Below are positions 27,764-36,882 of a DNA stretch of 64,000 bases, in pieces. The position numbers and the translations under genes were made by a program. Under the pieces are notes generated by a model. That model was not told the DNA's origin, searched no databases, and saw only the letters and a program-made list of their open reading frames with translations. The stretch spans positions 1 through 64,000 of the forward strand of contig NZ_JAGGLV010000027.1 of assembly GCF_017874735.1 (NCBI RefSeq), given 5' to 3'. Position 1 is the first letter of the stretch; each line of letters begins with the position of its first letter. The stretch is from Paenibacillus silagei (GTDB taxonomy: Bacteria; Bacillota; Bacilli; Paenibacillales; Paenibacillaceae).

Positions 27764-28704
27764 CCGCGTCCACTCCCGCTCTGATCCTTGGGATCCATCC
27801 ACTCGGCCAGGTCACTTAATCCCCCGAGAGGCTTCACTGAAACTATGGAACCGCCCGCAGCAAGAATCTGCAGCAGGCAGGTATCTGACATTTTCTGTTC
27901 TACAGTCAACCCTGTACACGCTGTACCGGCGAAGTCCGGCTCCGGCAGCATATGGATGACTCCAGGCAAGGCTTCCAGAGCCCGCTGGGTTTGTCCCGGC
28001 AGTGCTGTATAGACGATATCCACTACTGGAGTACTCTTCAGCTTCTCCGCTCCATGAATCGTCCGGAGGGTCTGCCCTTCATGTAATACATATACGGTAT
28101 CCGCAACAGCTTCGATGATCTGCGGTTCATGAACGGACAATACGAGTGCCGTCCCCTCCGCCTTCAGCTCCAGCAGTATTTCGATAAGCGTATCTTGTGC
28201 CGGCAGATCCAGTCCGGACATGGGCTCGTCAAGCAACAGCAGCTGCGGCCGGATGAGCAGGCTCTGGATCAGGTTGACCTTCTGCAGCATTCCCTTGGAG
28301 AAGCCTGCCAGCTTGTGACTGCGGTACGATTCGAGACTGAACAGCTGCAGCAGTTCGTTGATCCGGGACGCCGAAGCCGCTTCGGAGAGTCCGGCAATCC
28401 GGCCCATACAGCGCAGATAGTCCTCGGCGGTGAGCTTCAAGCCGGGAAATGCCTCGGGTGCATAACCTGTGGTTATCGCCCGACGGTCGCAGGTAAGATC
28501 ACCGGAGGACAGCTTCAGCAGCCCCGCGAGGATGGATAACAGCGTACTCTTGCCGGACCCGTTACGGCCGATCAGAGCCGTGGCCGTGCCGGGAAGAACT
28601 GTCATCGATATTCCGGTAAGTACCGGGCGGCTTCCATAGCGCTTGCTTCCTTCGGTAATTGTAATTAGAGATGTTGCATTCGTGGCTTCCAGGCCTCCTT
28701 CCAT
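27760..28704 (-). CDS. ABC transporter ATP-binding protein
   Basis: A 314-residue ATPase with Walker A GRNGSGKST, a weakened signature FSKGMLQKV (common in ABC-2 exporters), Walker B LLLLDEPMSGLD and H-loop SVHE. Residues 220-300 are an extra C-terminal domain such as seen in CcmA/NatA-like drug or lipid exporters. The start at 28704 is the only in-frame ATG nearby; AAGGAGG lies just after it, so a CTG 12 bases in cannot be excluded. Operon with the membrane gene. Confidence 0.85.
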   Translation of the reverse strand: MEGGLEATNATSLITITEGSKRYGSRPVLTGISMTVLPGTATALIGRNGSGKSTLLSILAGLLKLSSGDLTCDRRAITTGYAPEAFPGLKLTAEDYLRCMGRIAGLSEAASASRINELLQLFSLESYRSHKLAGFSKGMLQKVNLIQSLLIRPQLLLLDEPMSGLDLPAQDTLIEILLELKAEGTALVLSVHEPQIIEAVADTVYVLHEGQTLRTIHGAEKLKSTPVVDIVYTALPGQTQRALEALPGVIHMLPEPDFAGTACTGLTVEQKMSDTCLLQILAAGGSIVSVKPLGGLSDLAEWMDPKDQSGSGRG

Positions 28705-28817
28705 TCGTGCATGCCTATGGGCCGCATCGAACGGCAGCCTGATTATTCTCTTATGTAATATTCGCCGGAATGGCTTTATTCTCCTTTTTATTATCCCAGA
28801 TCCATGAAATTCACATT

Positions 28818-28868
28818 GAAAAAACCAGAACTGTGCAGAAAAAAATCCGCACCCGCCCTGGTTCCTGT
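28818..28868 (-). terminator. Terminator of the copper-storage-like gene
   Basis: On the minus strand GAACCAG and CTGGTTT with inner GTGC/GCAC form a stem followed by a T-run. Confidence 0.55.
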
Positions 28869-28909
28869 TAAGTATTCGATGCTATATATGTTAGTCCTAA
28901 AGGGTGATG

Positions 28910-29257
28910 TCAGGCGTAGACTTCAACAGCTTCACTGACCCTTCTGCAGGCCATGGCTGCATTGCGGCAGGTATCGATGCAATCCTGGCAATGGTTATGC
29001 TTATGACGGCTGCTTGTGTCCGCGCAGCGGTCACAGATGTCAGCACATAATTTGAGGATTTCGGCCACGAACGGGCTTCGGCGGGTCATCGCCTGAATAG
29101 CGAAGGAACAAATGTCTGCGCATTCACGGTCCAGCTGGATGCTCTCCCGCAGATCGGCCAGATCATATTCCTTGAGGCTTGAGACATAGCTATAGTTACA
29201 GGCATCCATACATTTAATCAAAGCATTAATGCATTCCTGATATTGAATTCGGGTCAT
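28910..29257 (-). CDS. Four-helix bundle copper-binding protein (DUF326, Csp-like)
   Basis: A 115-residue helical protein with at least ten Cys in CxxxC and CxxC spacing (CINALIKCMDACNYS, DRECADICSF, LCADICDRCAD, HCQDCIDTCR), as in cytosolic copper storage proteins of the Csp3/YhjQ type. The Cys line the inside of the bundle and bind Cu(I). No signal peptide, so cytosolic. AGGAGG precedes the ATG. A CobW-type metal GTPase lies next upstream on the same strand. Confidence 0.88.
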   Translation of the reverse strand: MTRIQYQECINALIKCMDACNYSYVSSLKEYDLADLRESIQLDRECADICSFAIQAMTRRSPFVAEILKLCADICDRCADTSSRHKHNHCQDCIDTCRNAAMACRRVSEAVEVYA

Positions 29258-29353
29258 AGCCTTACAACCTCCTGCAATTAGTATAGGGTATGCCTATGTA
29301 TTAACCTGCAAGAATAAGAACGAACCATTCATAAGGAACTGCAGATTTGTTAA

Positions 29354-30355
29354 CTATAGGCTTCGTTTGACCGCTGCGGGTCTCGTCAGCAGACGTCTCT
29401 CCAGGCGCAGAAGCTCCCTGCGCAGCTCACCGGAGGAGAAATGCTCACCGATGAATACTGCAACATCCGGCACCTCGCCCTGGGGCGTAATTCTCATGAA
29501 ATCCGCTTCTCTGTAAGCGTACTGAAACAGAAACCGGCTGGAGGTATCGGTAAAAGTTACGATCCCCTTGGCCCGGTACACATCGCGTGGCAGCTCCTTC
29601 ACAAACCGTTCGAATTCCTCGCTGTTCACGGGATTCTGGAAATAATGCGTGTAAGCCATCACATGATCATGCGAAGCATGCATCACCCCTTCAGCTCCGC
29701 CCTCCATATGCTCCCCGCCCTCAGGCCGGTCTTCCATATGAACGGCTCCCACACTGCCCAGCAGCGCTTCTGGCTCCAGTTCACAGCGTACCGCCGGCAG
29801 AATCTCCGCGTACGCATTCCACTTACGCAGCACCTCCGAGATCTCTGCAATCTCTGCGGCTTGAATGCGGTCTGTCTTGTTCAGGATCAGGACGGATGCA
29901 CAGCGGATCTGCTCCTGCATCAGACGGTAGGTAGCCCCTTGCTGGGAGCGGTACAGCTCCAGCAGATGGGCGGTATCGACAACGGTAATCAGCCCCTTCA
30001 GCTCCACCTGCTGATATAGCGAAGTCTCCGTTACTGCATCCACAATCTCCAGCGGGTTGGCTGCGCCTGTAGCCTCGATGATAACTACATCCGGCGATTC
30101 TTTTTTGACCAGCGTGGTCAGCTCCGTACTTAAGTCCCCCCTGCTGGTGCAGCAGATACAGCCGCCCAGCATCTCTGCCATCGGCACAGACTGCTCCACC
30201 AGCAAGCCGTCCAGATTCACCTCACCCAGCTCGTTCATAATCACGGCCGGCCGGAGGCCCTGGTGATTCCAATGATCCAAGAGACGCTGCAATAATGTTG
30301 TCTTGCCGCTGCCGAGAAATCCCGACAAGATATATACTGGTAATGACTGTTCCAA
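29354..30355 (-). CDS. CobW/COG0523 family metal-chaperone GTPase
   Basis: A 333-residue GTPase: Walker A GFLGSGKTT at 12-20, metal-binding GGCICC at 64-69, G4 NKTD near 157 and a CobW C-terminal domain from about 235. Between the domains lies a Met/His-rich stretch (about 205-230, with HMEGG, HASHDHVMAYTHY) that can bind metal. By family it loads zinc or cobalt onto target proteins. TTG start at 30355 after GGGAGAGA. Its neighbour is a copper-storage-like protein. Confidence 0.88.
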   Translation of the reverse strand: MEQSLPVYILSGFLGSGKTTLLQRLLDHWNHQGLRPAVIMNELGEVNLDGLLVEQSVPMAEMLGGCICCTSRGDLSTELTTLVKKESPDVVIIEATGAANPLEIVDAVTETSLYQQVELKGLITVVDTAHLLELYRSQQGATYRLMQEQIRCASVLILNKTDRIQAAEIAEISEVLRKWNAYAEILPAVRCELEPEALLGSVGAVHMEDRPEGGEHMEGGAEGVMHASHDHVMAYTHYFQNPVNSEEFERFVKELPRDVYRAKGIVTFTDTSSRFLFQYAYREADFMRITPQGEVPDVAVFIGEHFSSGELRRELLRLERRLLTRPAAVKRSL

Positions 30356-30540
30356 GTTTGCTCTCTCCCTGCCTCAATCGGTTATGGTAGCGAGTGTACT
30401 ACAATGACCGCCTCTGTGCAAGGCGGCCCTGCCTGGTGAGGCATACATCAGCTTCCCCCGGGGAGCTTGTTATTGCCGCTTCCATCCCCTATCATGGGAA
30501 ATACAAGCTGCACAGCAGATACAAAAAGGAGCTGGTTCGT

Positions 30541-31056
30541 ATATCATCCGTCGAAGAACACCGGAGCGAAGCCCCGGATTCAGTCGCTTGCTACATCATA
30601 ACGGTCTCGGATACCCGCACCATCGATACGGACACCGGAGGTCCGCTGATCCAGAGTCTGCTGGAAGCCGCCGGTTATACCGTGACCGGCCGCACCATCG
30701 TCAAGGATGATTATGAAGATATCCGGGAGCTGGTCTACAAAAGCTCCGTTCATTCCGGCATCGAAGCTGTGCTTCTGACCGGAGGGACCGGCATTTCCCC
30801 ACGTGACACCACCTATGAGGCCGTAGCCTCTCTGCTGGACAAGTCGCTGCCGGGCTTCGGGGAGATTTTCCGGCTGCTGAGCTTCACCGAAGATATCGGC
30901 TCTGCCGCCATGCTCAGCCGGGCCATTGCCGGGACAATCGGCAGTACCGCTGTCTTCTCCATGCCCGGCTCCACCGGTGCAATCAAACTGGCTATGGAAC
31001 GGCTAATCCTGCCCGAGCTGCGCCATGTCATGCGCGAGATCTACAAGCGTCCGTGA
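30541..31056 (+). CDS. moaB: Molybdenum cofactor biosynthesis protein MoaB/MogA family
   Basis: A 171-residue protein with the MoaB/MogA fold: ITVSDTRT near 22-29, TGGTGISPRD near 85 and the MPGST loop near 145. By family it adenylylates molybdopterin before metal insertion. No ATG, GTG or TTG stands at the place expected from the family. AAGGAG at 30526-30531 is 9 bases before an in-frame ATA (30541), which gives SSVEEHR...AP at the N-terminus, matching MoaB. The next upstream conventional start (GTG 30394) has no ribosome binding site and adds 49 unrelated residues. No other Moco gene is nearby. Confidence 0.82.
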   Translation: MSSVEEHRSEAPDSVACYIITVSDTRTIDTDTGGPLIQSLLEAAGYTVTGRTIVKDDYEDIRELVYKSSVHSGIEAVLLTGGTGISPRDTTYEAVASLLDKSLPGFGEIFRLLSFTEDIGSAAMLSRAIAGTIGSTAVFSMPGSTGAIKLAMERLILPELRHVMREIYKRP

Positions 31057-31165
31057 GACGCAGCATGGCCGGACACCTATTTTGCCGGAATCTAGACGAA
31101 TGAACAAGCAGGCTCCTGCATAACGCGTATACTGGCATAAGTCCACTGCGAAGGAGCTGAGTGTA

Positions 31166-31381
31166 ATGAGAAATTGTCCGAAATGTCCTGCTGAAACGGT
31201 TACAGATCCCACACAGGTTATATATGAAGATTACTATCATCCCCAGGTGGTCCAGGTGGTCCACCATGTCGAGGTCGTCAGACGCCACCACTGTGTTCCA
31301 GTCCCTCACCATATCTACACTTATTCCGTCCGGGATGAAATGTGCGGTCCGACCGCAATGGTGCGCAGCAGAAGAAGATAA
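31166..31381 (+). CDS. CotD-family spore coat protein
   Basis: A 71-residue protein: CPKCPAETVTDPTQVIYEDYYHPQ then a Val/His run (VVQVVHHVEVVRRHH) and a basic tail, as in the inner coat protein CotD family. It is laid into the coat during sporulation. AAGGAG precedes the ATG. No sigma-K type promoter was confirmed by eye. A strong terminator follows. Confidence 0.88.
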   Translation: MRNCPKCPAETVTDPTQVIYEDYYHPQVVQVVHHVEVVRRHHCVPVPHHIYTYSVRDEMCGPTAMVRSRRR

Positions 31382-31420
31382 CCTGCCATTCCCGTCTGTA
31401 CGATAGTATATTGTAAAGAC

Positions 31421-31464
31421 AAAACCGCCGTCTGCGCGTGAAGGATACGCGCAGCGGCGGTTTT
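31421..31464. terminator. Bidirectional terminator after cotD-like gene
   Basis: AAAACCGCCG and CGGCGGTTTT frame an inner CTGCGCG/CGCGCAG stem. It serves the cotD-like gene on plus and the DUF1349 gene on minus. Confidence 0.9.
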
Positions 31465-31480
31465 GCCTTTTCCGGGAAGT

Positions 31481-32080
31481 CTATACGATTGGCGGGTCTG
31501 TATGAACGTCTGCATCGGGTGCTGTAGCCGCCCAGCGTGTGAAGGTGACCTGAAACCCGGCCCGCGTTGGAGCACACAGGAAGGGTCCCGCCTGGCTGCC
31601 AGTCTCATGGGGGAACCGGGCAACGCGGATAGTCCGCCAGGGATGATTCTCTGTTCGCGCTCTGAGGATTACCGCATCCTTCATCCGTGAAGCCCGCAGG
31701 GTAATCACTTCACCCTTCCACTCGGGCACAGGGGACAATGACCAGTCAGAGTAACCGTCCGTCACGACTGCACCTATATGGGGAATACCGTCATTCAGCT
31801 CAATACCGGCTTTGATCCATTGCTCACCGCTGTGCCATAGCATAATACCTGCCTGGTCGTACAGCTCCGTGAACCCGTCCAGCGCAAAGCTGATCTCTAT
31901 CGCCTCTGCCTTATCCCAAGGGGCAAGCAGCGCATGACCGTTGTCATGCTGGAAGCCGTACATCGTCTTTTCCCAGTAATCGCTGCCCTCCGCTGCATGG
32001 ACCACCAGTTGACCGTCAGCGGTGCTGCTTGATACCGGTTCATTGCTCCATGCTCCATCCTGCCACTCTATGAATCTCAT
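31481..32080 (-). CDS. DUF1349 family protein
   Basis: A 199-residue protein of the DUF1349 beta-sandwich family: DYWEKTMYGFQHDNGHALL near residue 33 and AGIMLWHSGEQWIKAGIELNDG near 77. Such proteins resemble lectin or glycosidase-accessory folds and are thought to bind sugars. Its ATG overlaps the stop of the MFS gene by one base (TAATG), so the two are made together. Confidence 0.85.
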   Translation of the reverse strand: MRFIEWQDGAWSNEPVSSSTADGQLVVHAAEGSDYWEKTMYGFQHDNGHALLAPWDKAEAIEISFALDGFTELYDQAGIMLWHSGEQWIKAGIELNDGIPHIGAVVTDGYSDWSLSPVPEWKGEVITLRASRMKDAVILRARTENHPWRTIRVARFPHETGSQAGPFLCAPTRAGFQVTFTRWAATAPDADVHTDPPIV

Positions 32081-33288
32081 TACAGGCTCACCTCTCCTTG
32101 TCGTCTGCTCATCATCCGGTTAATCACTTCAGAGCTTACTATCATCACTATTATATACCCAATCATTGCCGGCGGGAGAATCATGAAGGTGCTCCGCGCC
32201 GCTGCCCAGCCCAAGAGCGGAGGCAAGAACGCACCGCCGGTGTAGGCCAAGGCCATCTGATACCCCATAATCTTCTGCGAATGCTCCGCTCCGAACCGGG
32301 CGGGCGTCTCATGCAGCATGCAGGGGAAGATCGGTGCCGAGCCGAGGCCGATCAGAATAAAAGCAACCAGTGAATATACCGCTGGAAGCGGCAAGGCCAG
32401 CAGCAGCGCACCCGCGAGTGAGATTGCCAACCCTCCGCGAATCAGCGTACGGTTGCTGAACCGGAAGGTAATGAAGCCGGTAATCAGCCGCCCGGCCGTG
32501 ATTCCGCCATAATAGAGCGAGACCCATCCGGCCGCCGTTGCCGGGGATACCTCCTTGACGTTCACCAGATAACTGCTGCCCCATAGCCCCACCGTAGCTT
32601 CCACTCCGCAATAGAACAAGAAGGTGAGCATCGCCAGCTTCACGCCTTTGATCCGCAGCACCTTACCCTCAGCAGGAACGGCCGTAGGCCGGGAATCTAA
32701 CTTCTCAGGCATCTCTACAGGCTGCTGGCCGCCCCGTTTGCTTACCTTTGTCCACAGCGGCAGACTGAAGAACAGTACCACGACTAACGCGAACTGAATC
32801 ATGCTGACCGCGAAAAATCCTGTTCTCCAGGACTCGCCATTCGCAATATATCGCGACATCAGAATCGGCCCCAGCATAGCCCCTATCCCCCAAAAACAGT
32901 GCAGCCAGCTCATATGATGCGCTTTGTAATGAGTCGCCACATAATTATTCAACCCTGTATCGATCGAACCGGCCCCCAGACCCAGCGGTAAGGCCAGCAG
33001 AGCCACCCACACGACGGAAGAGGAATAAGAGAAGCCGAGCAGGGCCAGAGCGGTTACCGCCACGCTGATAAAAGTAACCAACCCCGTCCCGAGCCGCTTC
33101 AGCACCACACTGCTGGCCAAGCTTGAGATAATCGTCCCGGCGACTACTATCATCGACAGCAGTCCGGCCAGCTCGACCGGCGCCCCGAAATCCAGCCGGA
33201 TAATCGGCCAGGCTGCGCCAAGCATCGAATCTGGCAGTCCCAGGCTGATGAACGCCAGATAAATAATGATTAAGAACACCGTTGCCAT
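32080..33288 (-). CDS. MFS transporter
   Basis: A 402-residue membrane protein with about twelve hydrophobic segments and a central charged loop near 190-215. The sequence GSIDTGLNNYVATHYKAHHMSWLHCFWGIG is like sugar-type MFS proteins of the FucP or YfkF groups. Substrate unknown; coupling with a DUF1349 protein makes a sugar likely. AGGAGG precedes the ATG. First gene of a two-gene operon. Confidence 0.88.
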   Translation of the reverse strand: MATVFLIIIYLAFISLGLPDSMLGAAWPIIRLDFGAPVELAGLLSMIVVAGTIISSLASSVVLKRLGTGLVTFISVAVTALALLGFSYSSSVVWVALLALPLGLGAGSIDTGLNNYVATHYKAHHMSWLHCFWGIGAMLGPILMSRYIANGESWRTGFFAVSMIQFALVVVLFFSLPLWTKVSKRGGQQPVEMPEKLDSRPTAVPAEGKVLRIKGVKLAMLTFLFYCGVEATVGLWGSSYLVNVKEVSPATAAGWVSLYYGGITAGRLITGFITFRFSNRTLIRGGLAISLAGALLLALPLPAVYSLVAFILIGLGSAPIFPCMLHETPARFGAEHSQKIMGYQMALAYTGGAFLPPLLGWAAARSTFMILPPAMIGYIIVMIVSSEVINRMMSRRQGEVSL

Positions 33289-33442
33289 GTTTCCCTCCTA
33301 TCCCTTCCCTTGCAGGTGAACTACACCATCGATAGAGTTGCAAGCTTCTTGAATGCAACCTTTTTCATTTGCGTTTCCCCTCGTTACTATATCACTTTGC
33401 ATGATTATTTTATAATATTCTTCCGTTCTGGTTACAGCTGCA

Positions 33443-33472
33443 AAATAGCCCGGCAGAGTGACTCTGCCGGGC
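33443..33472 (-). terminator. Terminator of the 2-oxoacid oxidoreductase operon
   Basis: GCCCGGCAGA pairs exactly with TCTGCCGGGC around GTGAC; on the minus strand TATTTTG follows. Confidence 0.75.
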
Positions 33473-33532
33473 GGGTACTAACTTTAGCTATTGCTTGCTT
33501 ACAAATGCTAAGACTCCAATAGACCTTACACC

Positions 33533-35839
33533 TTACAAGTCTGGATGCTCATGCTTCGCCTTGAGGCGGCTCCAGCGGCGCTGAACTTCACCCTCGAAGC
33601 TGCGCAGGGCCGGTTCATTCTCCGGCTTCAGCAGATGGCGGGTCTTGCCCATCGTCTTCAGCCAGGCAGATACTTCTATCCGTTTGTCCTTGTCTTCCGG
33701 GTTATAGGTGATACTCGTAATTCCCTGCTCTACTTCATAGAGCGGGAAGAAGCAGGATTCGACAGCCAGGGACACGATATCTGTGCCGTCCTTGTCGTCG
33801 CTCATCCAGTTCAGCGGACAGGCAATAAGAATCTTGCCGTAGACCAGACCTTCATTCTGCGCATACCACTGGGCCTTCGCCGCCTTCTTCAGCATATCCT
33901 GCGGATAAGCTTCACAGCCGGTGAAGACATAAGGAATGTTGGTAGCTGCCATAATCTGCGCTGTATCCTTGTGCTGGGTCACCTTGCCCTGCTGGGTTTT
34001 GCCGATGCTTGAGGTGGAAGTCCGGTGTCCAAGCGGTGTCGAATAGGACTGCTGCGCCCCTGTATTCATATATCCTTCGTTATCATATTCCACGATGATC
34101 ATCTTGTGGCCGCGCAGCGCTGCACCGATCGCAGGTCCCATCCCGATGTCCATCCCGCCGTCGCCGGTAACCATAACGAACGTGAAGTCTTCCTTCAGTC
34201 CCAGCCCGTCAAGCTCACCGCGGCGTTTGCGTTCCCAGAACATCTCAACCACGCCGGACAGTGTAGCTGCCCCATTCTGGAACAGGTTGTGGATGAACGT
34301 CGATTTATGGGAGGAATACGGATAGCCGGTAGTCGTTACCATCGCGCAGCCGGTGTGGTAGAGCGCTACGATATCCCCTTCGATCCCTTTGAAGAACAGC
34401 TCCAGCCCGGAGAAAATCCCGCAGCCCGGACATGCCCCATGTCCTGGAGACAGACGTCTTGGCTTCTTCATCAGCGAACGGACCGGCGGAACTCTGACAC
34501 TCAGCTTGCCGGTCTCTTCGTTCTGAGTTACCGTGATCAGGCCGGTCTTCAGCTTATCGAAGTCCATCGGCTTCAAGAGGCGCTTCGGCGCATTCTCCGG
34601 CGCCCCCGGATTGTGGCCATAGTAATCAAAAGGAATCTCTACACGGTCCGCAACAACGGCATCCATAGCCAGCTGGAAGAAGTGGTGTCCGTCTTCGGCA
34701 TAGAAGTCTTTACCGCCCAGACCGTAGATCCGGCTAATCACCTTAGTCGTTGTATTGCCGTAAGTGAACAGTGCCGCCTTAATCTCGTTCACCATGTTAC
34801 CGCCGTGTCCGCCGACCGAATCGGCACGGTCACCTACAGTAATGGCTTTGACATGCTTCAGCGCTTCAGCAATCTGCTTCTGCGGGAACGGACGGATCAT
34901 GTTCGGGGAGATCGCCCCTGCCTTGATTCCCTGCTCACGGAGCTGATCCACTACGTCCTTAATGATCTCCGAAGCCGAGTTCATCAAGAAGACGGCGACA
35001 TCGGCATCCTCCATCCGGTACTGCTCGATCATCTCATAATGGCGTCCGGTCAGCTCTGCGAATTCCTGGGCGATTTCTTCAAAGACTTCACCCGCATTGT
35101 ACATCGCAACGGATTGCTGATAGCGGTTGTTGATGTAATCCGGTTCATTCATGTAAGGTCCCACAGTGACCGGATTGTTACGGTCCAGCGTATCGGTGAA
35201 GCCGGCAGGCGGTTGTTCGCCAACGAACTTGTGAACATCCTCACGGTGGGCAAAAGCCTGTACCCGGCGCTTCTGGTGCGAAGTGAAGTAACCGTCAGAG
35301 GCTACCATCACCGGCAGCCGGACTTTGGCGTGTTCCGCCAGCTTCAGGGCCATCAGGTTCATATCATAGACCGACTGCGGATCACGGCACATCAGGATCG
35401 GCCAGCCGGTGTTCAGGGCAAAGTACAGATCCGAGTGGTCTCCGTGAATATTCAGCGGTCCCGAGATCGAACGGCAGACCAGGTTCATGACCATCGGCAT
35501 CCGCGTACCTGCTTGTACAGGCAATTGCTCCAGCATAAACATGTATCCTTGAGCGCTCGTTGCGTTGAACACACGGCCGCCTGCCGTCGAAGCACCATAG
35601 CAGATCCCGGCGGAGCTATGCTCGCCGTCGGACGGTACCAGCATAATATCGTGCTGGCCGCTGGCCTTCATCGTATCGAGGAACTGGGCCACCTCAGTCG
35701 ATGGGGAGATCGGGAAATAACCCATGACATGATAGTTAATCTGATGCGCGGCATAGGCCGCCATTTCATTGCCGGACTCGTATAGGAATTTCTGCTCCAC
35801 CTTGGCGGAGCCTAGTTCTTTTTCATAATCAATAGCCAC
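33533..35839 (-). CDS. 2-oxoacid:ferredoxin oxidoreductase, fused alpha-beta subunit
   Basis: A 768-residue fusion. Residues 1-400 are the alpha domains (FPISPSTEVAQF near 30), and the last ~290 the beta domain, with CPGCG and the thiamine-diphosphate motif GDGGMDIGMG through NEGYMNTGAQ. With the gamma-delta protein it oxidises pyruvate or a related 2-oxoacid to acyl-CoA and reduces ferredoxin. The exact substrate is not read from sequence. The start is GTG at 35839 with AAAGGTGG before it; 45 open codons upstream fall in the preceding gene. Lies 26 bases after its partner. Confidence 0.88.
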   Translation of the reverse strand: MAIDYEKELGSAKVEQKFLYESGNEMAAYAAHQINYHVMGYFPISPSTEVAQFLDTMKASGQHDIMLVPSDGEHSSAGICYGASTAGGRVFNATSAQGYMFMLEQLPVQAGTRMPMVMNLVCRSISGPLNIHGDHSDLYFALNTGWPILMCRDPQSVYDMNLMALKLAEHAKVRLPVMVASDGYFTSHQKRRVQAFAHREDVHKFVGEQPPAGFTDTLDRNNPVTVGPYMNEPDYINNRYQQSVAMYNAGEVFEEIAQEFAELTGRHYEMIEQYRMEDADVAVFLMNSASEIIKDVVDQLREQGIKAGAISPNMIRPFPQKQIAEALKHVKAITVGDRADSVGGHGGNMVNEIKAALFTYGNTTTKVISRIYGLGGKDFYAEDGHHFFQLAMDAVVADRVEIPFDYYGHNPGAPENAPKRLLKPMDFDKLKTGLITVTQNEETGKLSVRVPPVRSLMKKPRRLSPGHGACPGCGIFSGLELFFKGIEGDIVALYHTGCAMVTTTGYPYSSHKSTFIHNLFQNGAATLSGVVEMFWERKRRGELDGLGLKEDFTFVMVTGDGGMDIGMGPAIGAALRGHKMIIVEYDNEGYMNTGAQQSYSTPLGHRTSTSSIGKTQQGKVTQHKDTAQIMAATNIPYVFTGCEAYPQDMLKKAAKAQWYAQNEGLVYGKILIACPLNWMSDDKDGTDIVSLAVESCFFPLYEVEQGITSITYNPEDKDKRIEVSAWLKTMGKTRHLLKPENEPALRSFEGEVQRRWSRLKAKHEHPDL

Positions 35840-35865
35840 AATGTATTCCACCTTTCTTCCGGGTT

Positions 35866-36882
35866 TTAGACTGGAGTAACCAGATCGAACTGATGCTTCA
35901 CGGCATGGCTGTCCGCATAGCCTTCCTTCTCCCTCATGCTGGATAATGCCGAGGTCGGGCAGGCACCGATGCATTTCAGGCAGCCTTTACAGTACTGGTA
36001 GTCAATACCGAGCAGGAACATCTGCGAACGGCCCTTGCGGTCCAGGCGCTCTTCCCACACGAAGCATTGGTCAGGACATACCGTGTCACACTGTGCGCAG
36101 TTGATACAGGACTCGATCTCAAATGCCGGAAGCATACCGGAACGGGAGATGCTGAGATTCTTCAGGAAGCTGCCGCCCGGATTCGTGATCGTTCCGCCCA
36201 TCGGCTGAGTCTCATAACCGAGAGCCGAGATATCGGAACGGACATATTCCGGCATGCTGTCGCCGGCAGCCAGCTCGAACTGCATGAATTTCACTTCATT
36301 GTAGCCGCGCTCGAAGGTCGTGATGGCCGACTGGACGGCCTGCGGATATTTTTTGCCGAGCGACTTCTCAATGACGCCCTTCATGATATCCGTATCCAGG
36401 AACGGGCAGAGCCGGAACAGCGCCCCGAGCATGGCCATGTTAACACGGTTCTTCTCCTTGAGTGCGATGCTGGTAGCATCGATTACCGCAATCGTGCCGG
36501 CCTTCATCTTCAGCAGCTCTCTGAGTTCTTCCGGCGTCTTGGCCGAGTTCACAAGAACGGTGCTGTGTTCATGAATTCCGCTGGTTACATTAACGGTCTT
36601 GGCAAGTGCTTCGTGGAATACGCCGACAACATGCGGACGCTCGACTGGTGAAGTATCGCGGATATGGGTATCCATATCACAGAAGCGGATGTGAGCCTTA
36701 ACCGCAGACCCCTTCTTCTCCGAACCGTACGATGAGAAGCTGACGCCGTTCAGCCCTGCGCCGACCACTCCTGCTTCCGCCAGCATTTTACCTGCCAGGT
36801 TCGCGCCCAGGCCTCCAATGGATTCCAGACGAATCTCAAAGAATCCCAGCTCATTTACTATTGGCAATTGTACCACCGACAT
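35866..36882 (-). CDS. 2-oxoacid:ferredoxin oxidoreductase, fused gamma-delta subunit
   Basis: A 338-residue fusion. Residues 1-190 form the gamma domain (RLESIGGLGANLAGKMLAEA, then SYGSEKKGSAVKAHIRF); the last 100 residues hold two 4Fe-4S motifs, CINCAQCDTVCPDQC and CKGCLKCIGACP, of the delta ferredoxin-like domain. It carries electrons from the thiamine site to ferredoxin. The ATG at 36882 follows AAAGGGG; the longer frame from 36972 is not family-like. First gene of the two-gene operon. Confidence 0.88.
   Translation of the reverse strand: MSVVQLPIVNELGFFEIRLESIGGLGANLAGKMLAEAGVVGAGLNGVSFSSYGSEKKGSAVKAHIRFCDMDTHIRDTSPVERPHVVGVFHEALAKTVNVTSGIHEHSTVLVNSAKTPEELRELLKMKAGTIAVIDATSIALKEKNRVNMAMLGALFRLCPFLDTDIMKGVIEKSLGKKYPQAVQSAITTFERGYNEVKFMQFELAAGDSMPEYVRSDISALGYETQPMGGTITNPGGSFLKNLSISRSGMLPAFEIESCINCAQCDTVCPDQCFVWEERLDRKGRSQMFLLGIDYQYCKGCLKCIGACPTSALSSMREKEGYADSHAVKHQFDLVTPV

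Noticed and set aside
34025-35785. 586-codon plus-strand frame opposite the oxidoreductase gene
   Set aside because: Antisense shadow of a well conserved enzyme; no ribosome binding site and no protein likeness.
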